A stretch of DNA of 30,254 nt from an uncultured Candidatus Melainabacteria bacterium (GTDB lineage Bacteria > Cyanobacteriota > Vampirovibrionia > Gastranaerophilales > Gastranaerophilaceae). The stretch covers positions 1 to 30,254 of the forward strand of contig CAKVLL010000022.1 of the NCBI GenBank assembly GCA_934757255.1, read 5' to 3'. Each line of letters opens with the position of its first letter. The first letter of the stretch is position 1. Both the position numbers and the translations under genes were made by a program. Below the pieces are notes generated by a model that was not told the origin of the DNA, did not search any database, and worked only from the letters and a program-made list of their open reading frames with translations. Positions 22,183-30,254 of the stretch are shown here, piece by piece.

Positions 22183-23382
22183 ATGACAAAAGTCAATGAT
22201 AAAAATTTAATTAACACATTACCAAAACCGCTTAAACCGGCTGCCAGATTTATTCGACACCAAGAACAAGCATCTGGTCTTTCAACATCTCGTTTTATTC
22301 AAGATGTTACTACCTGTTTGATTCCAAAAGCTGTATTCTCACGTAGTTTAGCTGATTTAACCGAAAATACATTTTTAGAAACATCAGAAGAAACACTTAT
22401 TTATTTTGTTCCAACAATAATAGGTGAAAGAGTTGCAAGAAAAGCATTTTCTAAAAATCTTAATAATAGTTTAAAAAAAGAAGTAGCTACTAGAGGCGTT
22501 GAACTCTTAGAAAAAGGGAATAATGCAAAAAACAAAGAAGTTATACCAGTTAAAGCAGCAATAGCGCTTGCTGCGATGGCAATTCCATTAACAGAATTTT
22601 CTTTGAACTATATAAAAAATTTGATGACACTTAAAGTATTCAACAAAAGTGATTTTAAAAATATTGCATCACTTGAGAATTCCAAGGAAGATATAGTTCA
22701 TCAAGAAAAAGTTAAAAAAAGTGCTAAAAAACACATTGGTGCTGCAGCAGGAATATATGCCGGATGTTTAGGATTAGCCAGTTTATTAGCAACTCGAGGT
22801 AAAAAATCTAAAATTTTACAAAATATCTCAGAATTTATTGTTGCCCCGGGGAATAAATTATTCAAAAACAGTCCAAAAGCAAAGAATTTTATGAACAAAT
22901 ACTTGTGTATGGATTTTAACAGCCAAAATGGTAAATTATGCTTGAGCAAAGGTCAATTGACGACTTGTGTGTTAACCGGTGGTGTCGGATATTTTGGCGC
23001 TTCGGCTGATAGAGGCAAAGAAAACTTGAAAGAAACTGCCACAAGATTTCCTTTGGTAGCATTATACGTAATTACTGGTAGTGAACTTGTTGAAAAAGGT
23101 TTTAGAAAGTTATTACACAAATTTGGTAAATGTGAAGATTTGATTGGTAAAGATTTACAAGTTCCGAAATTTGATGAATTATCAACACTAGCTAAAAATA
23201 AAGCGAAAGAAAAACGCTCTACAGTAGAGAAAGAATATAAATCATTGGTAAAACAAAAAGTTTTAATATCAGGATTACCTTATATTTTTTCTATTGGTGT
23301 AATGGGATTTTTTGTTGCAGGAATGACAAACTATTTCACTAAAAAACGTTATGAAAACGCACAGAAAGAAAAACAAAACTAG
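22183..23382 (+). CDS. 399-aa membrane protein of unknown function under the Trp leader
   Basis: Not recognised. A basic protein with several hydrophobic segments: about residues 122-140 (IPVKAAIALAAMAIPLTEFS), 185-205 (IGAAAGIYAGCLGLASLLAT), a pair around 265-300 (TCVLTGGVGYFGASA; FPLVALYVITGSELV) and 355-385 (LISGLPYIFSIGVMGFFVAG), joined by Lys-rich linkers. No signal peptide or enzyme motif is seen. I find no tryptophan in its 399 residues. AGGA lies about 10 nt before the ATG. It is the only gene after the Trp leader and attenuator. Its stop codon overlaps the stop of the convergent EamA gene within CTAG. Confidence 0.75.
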   Translation: MTKVNDKNLINTLPKPLKPAARFIRHQEQASGLSTSRFIQDVTTCLIPKAVFSRSLADLTENTFLETSEETLIYFVPTIIGERVARKAFSKNLNNSLKKEVATRGVELLEKGNNAKNKEVIPVKAAIALAAMAIPLTEFSLNYIKNLMTLKVFNKSDFKNIASLENSKEDIVHQEKVKKSAKKHIGAAAGIYAGCLGLASLLATRGKKSKILQNISEFIVAPGNKLFKNSPKAKNFMNKYLCMDFNSQNGKLCLSKGQLTTCVLTGGVGYFGASADRGKENLKETATRFPLVALYVITGSELVEKGFRKLLHKFGKCEDLIGKDLQVPKFDELSTLAKNKAKEKRSTVEKEYKSLVKQKVLISGLPYIFSIGVMGFFVAGMTNYFTKKRYENAQKEKQN

Positions 23383-24266
23383 TTTTTTCTCTTAATGATT
23401 AATATAACGCCCAAAATAATTGCTACAATTCCGCAAATTATTCGAGGTGTGAGTTGTTCATGAAAAACTACAACACCAAAAAATAATGCTGTTAAAGGTT
23501 CTAAAGAGCCTAAAATTGCAGTAGTTGTAGAACCGATTAATTTTATTGCAATATTTATAGTTTCTATAGAAATAATTGTTGGGAAAAGCGCCAAACCTAA
23601 CGCATAAAGGCAAACAAGCGGCGAATTTAGAGGCTGTAATTGAGTGCAAAAACTTGAATTAATAATATAAACCAACAAGCCAAATAACATAACATAAAAT
23701 GTCATTTTTGCACTATTCATGTGGCGAATAATTTTAATATTTTTTACTCCAACTATGTATAGAGAATACAAAAGTGCTGAGAGTAAAACTATCAATACAC
23801 CATGCAAATTTAGAGTAGTTCCACTTTTCCCATGATATAAAAAAGTTATTCCGACTGTAATTAATAAAATTGAAGTAACAACCGTTTTAGTTACTTTTTC
23901 TTTAAAAAATATTGCCATAATTATTGCAACTAAAACAGGGTAAATAAATAAAATCGTACAAGCTATTCCTGCCTCAATATATTTAAACGCATCAAATAAT
24001 GTTAAAGAAGATAACGAGAAAAATAAACCCAAAATTAAAAGAACAAAACCTTCTTGCCAATTTATATTAAAATTGATTTTTTTCTGAAATTTTAACCATA
24101 AACCATACAGAACTAAGGCTATTGCATACCTATAAAACAGCACAGAATTCACAGTTAAGCCTGCAGCATAAAGAGGTAAAGCAAAGAGAGGATTTGTACC
24201 ATAACTTACTGCTGCGAATGCGCCGTTAAATAAGCCAATTCTCCTTTTTTTATCAGCTGAAATCAT
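23379..24266 (-). CDS. EamA-family (DMT) transporter
   Basis: A 295-aa protein with ten hydrophobic helices in two EamA repeats. The first begins FNGAFAAVSYGTNPLFALPL; the second begins near LHGVLIVLLSALLYSLYIVG and ends with GSLEPLTALFFGVVVFHEQL, the EamA C-terminal signature (LEP...E). Drug/metabolite transporters of this type usually export amino acids, nucleosides or related metabolites; the substrate cannot be read here. It starts 5 nt after the murJ stop and is probably the last gene of the cysS-spoIID-murJ unit. Its stop overlaps that of the convergent gene. Confidence 0.9.
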   Translation of the reverse strand: MISADKKRRIGLFNGAFAAVSYGTNPLFALPLYAAGLTVNSVLFYRYAIALVLYGLWLKFQKKINFNINWQEGFVLLILGLFFSLSSLTLFDAFKYIEAGIACTILFIYPVLVAIIMAIFFKEKVTKTVVTSILLITVGITFLYHGKSGTTLNLHGVLIVLLSALLYSLYIVGVKNIKIIRHMNSAKMTFYVMLFGLLVYIINSSFCTQLQPLNSPLVCLYALGLALFPTIISIETINIAIKLIGSTTTAILGSLEPLTALFFGVVVFHEQLTPRIICGIVAIILGVILIIKRKN

Positions 24267-24271
24267 ACAAT

Positions 24272-25867
24272 CTACCTATTTTTTAAAACTCTGTTTGCCA
24301 ATTCTTTTGCATAATCCATTTTGAACAAAAGATTTAAACCTGTATAAAGTCCTAAACAAGCAACCATTACTACTATAATTTTTGAGAACTCAAACACGTA
24401 TTTTGGAAGCTGAATTTTGTCATAAGCTACGCATAGTATATAACATGCAACAAATGTTATAACACCTGCTAACGCCATTTTTGCAAAATTTACAAACAAG
24501 GTTTTGTAATCTAGTCGAACTTTTTTGTAAATAAATAATCCCAAGAAAGTTGCATTAAATAAGGTTATAAACGAGGTTGAAAGTGTGATGCCGGCAATTC
24601 CCATATTCAACTTTAGAATTAAAAGCCAGTTTAAAACTGCTTTCAAACCGATTGATGAAATCGCAATTATAAACGGTGTTTTTGAATCGTTAAATGCGTA
24701 ATAAACTCTTGTTATAGAATCTCTAAACACATAAGGTAATATAGAGAAAGACAAGAAACATAAAGCTTCTGACACCATATAAACGGCATTTGCGTTAAAC
24801 GCACCGCGTTCAAAAATCAAAGAAATTCCGTCTTTTGCTAATAATAAAATCAAAATTATCATAGGCATAGCTGCGAAAAACAATACTCCAACACCTTTGT
24901 TGAAATATTTTTTTACAGACTCTAAATCTCCTTCTCCTGCCAATCTTGAAAATATTGGGAATAGTGGTACTAAAAACGCTGTTACCAAAATACCAACCGG
25001 AAATTGGAATATTCTGTTTGCAAATACAACAGAAGTCCACGCCCCTTCTACAAGAGTTGATGCGAAAAACATATCAATATAAATACTTATTTGCCCTATT
25101 GTTGAACTCAAAATTGCCGGAAAAAGTAGTTCACAGATATTTTTAAATTGCGGATTGTTTTTTATATTTAAATTTGGTTTAATCCTGTATCCTATTTGTC
25201 TTAATTTAGGAAACTGAACCAACAATTGACATACAGCCCCCAAAGTCGTTGCAAAAGCTAATGCCATACCTGACTTATCATTATGGACTACAGAAATTAC
25301 GCCAATAACAACAAGGCTCAAAATCATAGGCGACAAATTCGGTAAAATATATTGCTTATGACAAATTAAAAGTCCGTAGTAAATCCCAATAATACCGCCG
25401 ATTAAAATAATTGGTGACATGATTTTGAAATGAGCAGATGCTAATGCAACTAATTCCGGAGAACCTGCCGAAATAATTATGCCCATTATTTTATCAGCAA
25501 AGAAGAAGCCTAAAATTGAACAAATTGCGAAAAACAAAAACGAAACAGTTAAAAACGTGTTATACAATTTGTTTACAAACTCATCGGGCTTGGAATCAAA
25601 ATCAGGAATCAGTTTTGAAAATACTGCAACCGCAGCACTATGAAACGGCCCGCCAACTCCGCCTAAAATAATTATTGCTAATGATGGAATTTGTAATGCG
25701 TAAAAATAAGCGTCTGAAACAAGTGTTGCACCATAAAAATTTGCAACAACCATATCACGTACAAACCCCATAAATTTACTTGCAATAGTTACAAGCGCAA
25801 TAAGCCATGCAGCTTTCAGCACGCTCGGAGTTTCATCTTTAACCATCTTAACTTCTTTATGTTCCAT
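24272..25867 (-). CDS. murJ: Lipid II flippase MurJ
   Basis: MurJ moves lipid-linked peptidoglycan precursor across the inner membrane. About 531 aa with 14 or so hydrophobic helices. The start of the domain (LKAAWLIALVTIASKFMGFV, then RDMVVANFYGATLVSDAYFY) is the diagnostic MurJ N-terminus. Also seen are GGVGGPFHSAAVAVFSKLI, VFANRIFQFPVGILVTAFLV and DSITRVYYAFNDSKTPF. I chose the ATG at 25865-25867, which overlaps the SpoIID-like gene by 11 nt. A TTG three codons earlier and an ATG seven codons later (25846) are alternatives. The overlap suggests translational coupling within the operon. Confidence 0.95.
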   Translation of the reverse strand: MEHKEVKMVKDETPSVLKAAWLIALVTIASKFMGFVRDMVVANFYGATLVSDAYFYALQIPSLAIIILGGVGGPFHSAAVAVFSKLIPDFDSKPDEFVNKLYNTFLTVSFLFFAICSILGFFFADKIMGIIISAGSPELVALASAHFKIMSPIILIGGIIGIYYGLLICHKQYILPNLSPMILSLVVIGVISVVHNDKSGMALAFATTLGAVCQLLVQFPKLRQIGYRIKPNLNIKNNPQFKNICELLFPAILSSTIGQISIYIDMFFASTLVEGAWTSVVFANRIFQFPVGILVTAFLVPLFPIFSRLAGEGDLESVKKYFNKGVGVLFFAAMPMIILILLLAKDGISLIFERGAFNANAVYMVSEALCFLSFSILPYVFRDSITRVYYAFNDSKTPFIIAISSIGLKAVLNWLLILKLNMGIAGITLSTSFITLFNATFLGLFIYKKVRLDYKTLFVNFAKMALAGVITFVACYILCVAYDKIQLPKYVFEFSKIIVVMVACLGLYTGLNLLFKMDYAKELANRVLKNR

Positions 25868-27491
25868 ACTTTTCAACCAATTCTACATATAAAGTTACTG
25901 CTCTACCGAGTGTTGGAGGGTAGTAAACAATTGTATTTTCTCCGTCTTCAATATATCTTGAAATATCTATTCTATAATCTTTTTGGAAAATAGTTTTTGT
26001 TACAGGAAATTCCATAGTTCTGCCGTTAATTTTTACTGCAATCTTAGCAGCAGTTGAGTTTGTAATAACTAACTGTGCTCTACCAATCGGCGCCCAAAAA
26101 GTTTCCTTAACTTCTTCTCCGCAAATAGTTTTCGGCATAGTTCCAAGATTTATGCCTGTATAATAATGTCTTAATATATTATAATAAGGCTGATTTAGTT
26201 TCGTTGCCATATAACCGGCACCGTACTGGCTCATTCCGACACCATGTCCAAAACCGCCGCCAAAAATTGTAATATCAGTTACATTACCGTAACTATCAAC
26301 TTTCTTTTCAAATACAATGTTTGCGCTAGGTAGTGACACTCCATCTTTTTGAAAAACTCTTCTGATTACAAGTTCTTTAGCGATTCTATAACAACCCTTT
26401 GTCGTCATAAGTTCAATTTCTACTGCTTTTCCTGACGCACCGCGTTTCATAACCTTGATGTCTTTAATTTTACCTAATTCATCACCTTGTTTAAACGCTG
26501 GATGTATAAATCCTGTCTTAGATTGAGCAATCATAGTAGTTTTTAAAACGTTTTCAAGTTCACCAACCGCCCATTGTTTTCGCCATCTGTAATAAGGTGA
26601 CTCAATATCAAAAGAAGGAACTTTATTTTCATAAAACTCTTTAGCATCATTTTCATCTTCCAAACTCTTAAATTCGGATTTATCAGGAACCGCTGTTAAA
26701 TAAGGTTTGTTTATTGATGGAAACATTTTTGTTAATGGGTCTGAAAACGCATGCGAATAGCTTTCAGTGTATCCACCAGCTGTAGAACTGTATAAAGCCA
26801 AAATCGGCTCATTATTATATAAAGCGACAATGCCGTCTGTTTCCATAACTGCACGAGTTGCTAAATCAGCTTCAGTATTAACGCCGTAATATACTTGACT
26901 TGCAACGCTATCAACAACATTAAATTCTTTATAAGCCTGAGTTCTTGGAGTTAAAACATAATTTCTCGCCGCAACTGCTTGTGCCTTCAAAGCTTCAAGA
27001 CCAAACCTAACCGGCATTTCGTTTGGAACAACCCCTTTTAGGTATTCTTGAGTTTCTACAAGATTTACAAGATAAAAACCTTTTCTATCCTCTTTTTGGA
27101 TAACTTCAAACGCGCCATGATATAGAGCTGGTTTACCTTTTCTTGTCAAATCTTTTACGCCCAAAACCCCTTGAGGACAAATTACTACAAAATCTCTTAA
27201 AGTTGCATTGCGTCCGTTAATTGTAACATCAATCCCCGTAACACCGTTTCTGATTACAATGTCTGTATTTGCAGAAATTTTTGAAACGATTTTTTTTGTT
27301 TCTCTATCGCAAATATCACACTCTGCAGTTCCGTATACGGTTACAGTTTGTTTTAATACGTTTTGAAACTTGTTATCAGTAAGTCCGACTCTTACTACAT
27401 CAGTATTTGCAGCAAAAGCCGTATTCACTCCCCCAACTAAACTTGCAAACAATAGTAAAACTGTTGCAAGTGTTCTTATTTTACTTCCCAA
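25857..27491 (-). CDS. SpoIID/LytB-domain protein, exported
   Basis: A 544-aa exported protein with a signal peptide (residues 1-28, ending TAFAA). The SpoIID domain is clear: ETQEYLKGVVPNEMP (to 160) and GLEALKAQAVAARNY, then SSTAGGYTESY, and at 411-425 GGGFGHGVGMSQYGA with a following MA. SpoIID in spore formers is a lytic transglycosylase acting on denuded glycan strands; homologues in non-spore-formers are thought to act on peptidoglycan. The C-terminal ~110 residues form an extra beta-rich domain. The TTG start is supported by AAGGAAGG 6 nt upstream; the first 16 nt overlap the end of cysS. Position between cysS and murJ fits cell-wall work. Confidence 0.9.
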   Translation of the reverse strand: MGSKIRTLATVLLLFASLVGGVNTAFAANTDVVRVGLTDNKFQNVLKQTVTVYGTAECDICDRETKKIVSKISANTDIVIRNGVTGIDVTINGRNATLRDFVVICPQGVLGVKDLTRKGKPALYHGAFEVIQKEDRKGFYLVNLVETQEYLKGVVPNEMPVRFGLEALKAQAVAARNYVLTPRTQAYKEFNVVDSVASQVYYGVNTEADLATRAVMETDGIVALYNNEPILALYSSTAGGYTESYSHAFSDPLTKMFPSINKPYLTAVPDKSEFKSLEDENDAKEFYENKVPSFDIESPYYRWRKQWAVGELENVLKTTMIAQSKTGFIHPAFKQGDELGKIKDIKVMKRGASGKAVEIELMTTKGCYRIAKELVIRRVFQKDGVSLPSANIVFEKKVDSYGNVTDITIFGGGFGHGVGMSQYGAGYMATKLNQPYYNILRHYYTGINLGTMPKTICGEEVKETFWAPIGRAQLVITNSTAAKIAVKINGRTMEFPVTKTIFQKDYRIDISRYIEDGENTIVYYPPTLGRAVTLYVELVEKYGT

Positions 27492-28849
27492 ATTGTACCT
27501 TCCTTAGAATCTTTTAGCACAATACCAACTTTATCAAGAGCAACACGGATTTTATCAGCTAAATCCCAATTCTTATCCGCTCTTGCTTGTTTTCTTGTTT
27601 CTATTATTGCATCCATTGAGTCATAATTTTCGCCCAACTCTTTGCTTATTTCTTCTAATTTAGCTTTTAATTCATCATCTGATAAAGTAGCTTTAGCGAA
27701 AGTAAAACCAAGAGTCTCAGCAAGTTTATGCAACAAAGTAAACGCATAAGGAACATCTTTATTTGCTTTGTTTGTTAAATCAAATAATACAGCTAAAGCT
27801 TTTGACGTGTTCAAATCATCGTCCATTGCGTCTACAAATTCTTTGTATTCATTAAATTGAGTTAAATCTAAAGTTTCGTCAATCGGAGTTCTTTTTGCAT
27901 TTAGCATTCTCTTAACTCCGTTTGCTGCTGCTTGAAGCGCTTCATCAGAGAATTCAACCGGCATGCGGTAATGATTTGTTAAAATAAAAAATCTGATTGT
28001 ATTAGCGTCATAATTTTTAAGTAAGTCATCAATTGTCAAGAAATTACCTAAAGATTTTGACATTTTTTCTTTGTTAATTGTAACAAATCCATTGTGTAAC
28101 CAATAGTTTACGAATTTACATCCATTAGCGCACTCTGATTGTGCAATTTCATTTTCGTGGTGTGGAAAAATTAAATCTGCACCACCTGCGTGTATATCAA
28201 TAGTTTTGCCTAAATGTTTTCTGCTCATAGCAGAACATTCGATGTGCCATCCCGGACGACCAACGCCCCAAGGTGATTTATATCCGAATTTTTCATCTTT
28301 TTTCCACAATGCAAAATCAAGCGGATCTTCTTTTTGTTCGCCAACTTCAATTCTTGCACCGCTTTCTAATTGATCAATCGGTTGTTTTGATAAATAACCG
28401 TATTTAGGGAATTTTTTTACTCTAAAATAAACATCCCCATTTGCTTCATAAGCAAAACCTTTGTTAATTAAATCTTTATTAATCGCAATCATTTCGCCTA
28501 ATGTCTTAGTTGCAAAGGGTTCAATATCAGGTTTTAAATTATTTAAAGCCTTCATGCTGTCGCTAAATTTTTTATACCAAAATTGAGAAACTTCTTCAGG
28601 AGTCTTACCTTCTTTTTCAGCTTTTTTAAGAATTTTATCGTCAACGTCGGTAACGTTTCTGCAATAAGTTACATCATACCCCTTGAATTTTAGATATCTG
28701 TATAAAACATCCCAAGTGATATAGCATCTTGCGTGACCTAAATGAGCGTTATCATAAACGGTTGGTCCACAAACATACATTTTTACTTTGTTTTCTTCAA
28801 TTGGTTTAAATTCTTCAACTTGATTTGTGTAAGAGTTATGTAATTTCAT
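27476..28849 (-). CDS. cysS: Cysteinyl-tRNA synthetase
   Basis: Charges tRNA-Cys with cysteine. The 457-aa product has the class I signatures HLGH (36-39, in VCGPTVYDNAHLGHA) and KMSKS (262-266). Zinc ligands typical of the family are visible (C27, C205 in GWHIECSAMS, and His/Glu in FPHHENEIAQSE near 229-239). The DALR-type helical domain and a C-terminal anticodon-binding tail (ARADKNWDLADKIRVALDKV) are present. Length is normal. AGGGAGA precedes the ATG. No T-box is seen upstream. It heads the operon with the SpoIID-like gene, murJ and the EamA transporter. Confidence 0.97.
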   Translation of the reverse strand: MKLHNSYTNQVEEFKPIEENKVKMYVCGPTVYDNAHLGHARCYITWDVLYRYLKFKGYDVTYCRNVTDVDDKILKKAEKEGKTPEEVSQFWYKKFSDSMKALNNLKPDIEPFATKTLGEMIAINKDLINKGFAYEANGDVYFRVKKFPKYGYLSKQPIDQLESGARIEVGEQKEDPLDFALWKKDEKFGYKSPWGVGRPGWHIECSAMSRKHLGKTIDIHAGGADLIFPHHENEIAQSECANGCKFVNYWLHNGFVTINKEKMSKSLGNFLTIDDLLKNYDANTIRFFILTNHYRMPVEFSDEALQAAANGVKRMLNAKRTPIDETLDLTQFNEYKEFVDAMDDDLNTSKALAVLFDLTNKANKDVPYAFTLLHKLAETLGFTFAKATLSDDELKAKLEEISKELGENYDSMDAIIETRKQARADKNWDLADKIRVALDKVGIVLKDSKEGTIWEVK

Positions 28850-28881
28850 AAATTTCTCCCTAATATACCCTAAGCAAACCT

Positions 28882-28910
28882 ATATTATTACAAAAAATTT
28901 TTAGTGTCTA
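28882..28910 (-). promoter_or_regulatory. Promoter for the cysS operon
   Basis: On the minus strand TAGACA (28905-28910), a 17-nt spacer and TAATAT (28882-28887). The +1 would be near 28875, about 25 nt before the start codon. It lies after the flagellin terminator, so cysS is independently transcribed. Confidence 0.5.
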
Positions 28911-28931
28911 CATTACAATATGAATACAGAA

Positions 28932-28957
28932 AAGCGGATAACAAAAGTCATCCGCTT
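28932..28957 (-). terminator. Terminator of the flagellin gene
   Basis: On the minus strand AAGCGGATGAC pairs with GTTATCCGCTT (11 bp, one wobble) around a TTTT loop, followed by TTC. It starts 27 nt after the flagellin stop. A smaller AGGG/CCCT hairpin lies between (28961-28978). Confidence 0.8.
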
Positions 28958-28983
28958 CTTTAGGGTAAATATATCCCTCAAAA

Positions 28984-29841
28984 TTATAATAAATTCAAAG
29001 CTATACTTGGGGTTTGGTTTGCAGTTGCTAGCAATGTAGCAGAAGCTTGTTGAAGAATTTGAGCTTTGATATAGTTTGAAGATTCTTCTGCAACATCAGC
29101 ATCTCTCAATGTTGATAATGAAGATGTAATATTTTCAGTTTGAACACCTATTGATTCAACAGCTGATTCAATTCTATTTTGTGCTGCACCTAATGTAGTT
29201 ACACGACCTGAAATATTGTTAATAACTTCATCAATTTTATCAAGCATAGAACTTGCTTTAGTACCGTTTTCTAAGCCTGCGCATTTTTTAGCTACATCAG
29301 CCTTTGCTTCACCAAATAATGTATTAATATCAGCTTTTGCAAATAAGCTTTTGTCCAAAACGATTTTGCTGTCATCATTGCTGTATAGACCAACTTGAAG
29401 ATTAATATCGTTTTTCATTGAGCCGTCCATCATTTTCAAACCGTTAAATTCACAGTTTGCAGCTATACGGTCAACTTCATCAAGTCTTGCAGTGATTTCT
29501 GACTGAATTGCTTTTAATGAATCAGAACCGTAAGTTCCGTTTGCTGCTTGTTCTGTCAAATCTCTTACACGTTGTAAATGTGATGAAACTAGAGAGTAGG
29601 TGTCTTCTAGTGTTGTCATCATGTCAGCACCTGTTGCTGCGTTGTCAGCTGCCACATCTAATGAACCTAATTGAGTTTCCCAATTTCTTGCGATAGAATA
29701 ACCTGCTGCGTTGTCTGATGCGTGGTTAATCTTGTAACCGGTTGTCATTCTTTCAATCGCATTGTTCAATGAAGATGTTGCTTTGCTCAAATTTGATTGA
29801 ACAATCATTGATGATAGGTTTGTGTTAATTGTTAGTGCCAT
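28984..29841 (-). CDS. Flagellin
   Basis: Structural subunit of the flagellar filament. From the ATG at 29839-29841 it is 285 aa and begins MALTINTNLSSMIVQSNLSK, the canonical flagellin D0 start. The D1 helices follow (IERMTTGYKINHASDNAAGY, NAATGADMMTTLEDTYSLVS, QRVRDLTEQAANGTYGSDSL, EVDRIAANCEFNGLKMMDGS). The variable middle is short (about residues 145-200). The C-terminal D1/D0 part ends QILQQASATLLATANQTPSI. An ATG 12 codons upstream is in frame, but AAAGGAG 7 nt before 29841 and the family N-terminus decide the start. No other flagellar gene is in the window. Confidence 0.95.
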   Translation of the reverse strand: MALTINTNLSSMIVQSNLSKATSSLNNAIERMTTGYKINHASDNAAGYSIARNWETQLGSLDVAADNAATGADMMTTLEDTYSLVSSHLQRVRDLTEQAANGTYGSDSLKAIQSEITARLDEVDRIAANCEFNGLKMMDGSMKNDINLQVGLYSNDDSKIVLDKSLFAKADINTLFGEAKADVAKKCAGLENGTKASSMLDKIDEVINNISGRVTTLGAAQNRIESAVESIGVQTENITSSLSTLRDADVAEESSNYIKAQILQQASATLLATANQTPSIALNLL

Positions 29842-29946
29842 GTTATACTCCTTTCTGGCTTGTCCTACATGATGCATCCTTGCATCCCATATTTTTTTAA
29901 TTCCACAACTCGAAATTTAATAACGTTTTTAAGAGTGAAGATTTAC

Positions 29947-29958
29947 AAATCGTTACAA
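29947..29958 (-). promoter_or_regulatory. 12-bp box shared by the flagellin and 258-aa gene upstream regions
   Basis: TTGTAACGATTT on the minus strand, 105 nt upstream of the flagellin start. The same 12 bases occur at 10762-10773, 81 nt upstream of the 258-aa gene on the same strand. It might be an activator site or chance in AT-rich DNA. Confidence 0.3.
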
Positions 29959-29981
29959 TATGGGTTTAAAAAACGCGTTAG

Positions 29982-29990
29982 TGCTATAAT
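29982..29990 (+). promoter_or_regulatory. Extended -10 promoter for the oxidoreductase genes
   Basis: TGC followed by TATAAT (29985-29990), an extended -10 element. No good -35 is seen. The +1 would be near 29997, about 16 nt before the ATG at 30013. Confidence 0.45.
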
Positions 29991-30012
29991 TTTTATGGAG
30001 ATAGGAGTTAAA

Positions 30013-30222
30013 ATGGGAAAGATAGTTATAGATAACAGTCGTTGCAAGTCTTGTTATATTTGTACAACGACTTGTCCAAAAGGACTTATTAAAAAGAGCA
30101 GTAAAACAAATCGCCTTGGAGATTATATGGTTGAATTTGACGACCCAAAAGGTGAATGTGTCGGTTGTGCCATGTGCGCAAAAAGATGTCCTGATATGGC
30201 AATTACAGAGGTTTATAGATAA
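30013..30222 (+). CDS. 2-oxoacid:ferredoxin oxidoreductase delta subunit (2x[4Fe-4S] ferredoxin)
   Basis: A 69-aa ferredoxin-like protein. It carries two CxxCxxCxxxC motifs: cysteines 11/14/17/21 (CKSCYICTTTCPKG) and 49/52/55/59 (CVGCAMCAKRCPD), for two [4Fe-4S] clusters. The lead-in KIVIDNSRCKSC and the tail MAITEVYR match the small delta subunit of 2-oxoglutarate or branched-chain 2-oxoacid:ferredoxin oxidoreductases (KorD/VorC type), which pass electrons from 2-oxoacid oxidation to ferredoxin in anaerobes. TAGGAG precedes the ATG. The next gene's ATG overlaps the stop by one base (TAATG). Confidence 0.88.
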   Translation: MGKIVIDNSRCKSCYICTTTCPKGLIKKSSKTNRLGDYMVEFDDPKGECVGCAMCAKRCPDMAITEVYR

Positions 30223-30254
30223 TGGAAAAAGTTTTAATAAAAGGAAATTATGCA
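30222..30254 (+). CDS. 2-oxoacid:ferredoxin oxidoreductase alpha subunit (start only)
   Basis: Only 11 codons are visible: MEKVLIKGNYA. The start codon overlaps the stop of the delta subunit. Alpha subunits of this enzyme family (KorA/VorB) typically begin with a short lead to (M/I)KGN-(E/Y)-A, so both the sequence and the position after the delta subunit support the call. The rest lies beyond the window. Confidence 0.6.
   Translation, partial: MEKVLIKGNYA

Noticed and set aside
29842..29877. Flagellin start 12 codons upstream
   Set aside because: The canonical MALTINTN start at 29841 has AAAGGAG at the right distance; the longer start does not.

Overview
The window is an AT-rich chromosomal segment from a diderm, apparently anaerobic bacterium. 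A TolC-type outer-membrane channel, a flagellin, a SpoIID-domain protein next to MurJ, and the start of a 2-oxoacid:ferredoxin oxidoreductase operon fit a Gastranaerophilales-like member of the Vampirovibrionia (Melainabacteria). That placement is inference from gene content and style; no rRNA gene is present to confirm it.

Layout. (1) 1-965, minus strand: two small unknown genes lead into holA (DNA polymerase III delta), which runs off the left edge. (2) 1160-7697, plus strand: a 50-aa small protein, a hairpin terminator, a TolC-like protein with an MFS transporter, a degenerate PilZ-like protein with an apparently leaderless start, a TPR protein, a uridine kinase-like P-loop protein and a 152-aa unknown. 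(3) 7743-9819, plus: grpE and dnaJ, separated not by dnaK but by a structured, GC-richer interspersed repeat. (4) 9904-19521, minus: a 258-aa helical unknown, then an operon that starts with a 2061-aa coiled-coil protein and continues with a GlcD-type FAD oxidase, cutA and an HExxH peptidase-like protein. (5) 19572-21627, minus: an nfeD/SPFH membrane pair, a second copy of the repeat (here with 10-bp terminal inverted repeats) and a DUF1858 protein. (6) 21732-23382, plus: a 49-aa unknown, then a near-consensus promoter overlapping a 38-bp palindrome, a 16-codon leader peptide with tandem Trp codons and alternative RNA hairpins, and a Trp-free membrane protein of unknown function. (7) 23379-28910, minus: cysS, spoIID-like, murJ and an EamA transporter, overlapping or nearly so, one transcription unit. 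(8) 28932-30254: a flagellin gene (minus) with its own terminator, divergent from the delta and alpha subunits of a 2-oxoacid:ferredoxin oxidoreductase.

The most unusual parts are the trp-type attenuator in front of a gene that is not a recognisable tryptophan gene (21916-22182), the giant coiled-coil protein (13271-19456), the two-copy structured repeat, and a long identical promoter-region box shared by two unknown genes. No tRNA, rRNA, CRISPR array, transposase or prophage module was found.
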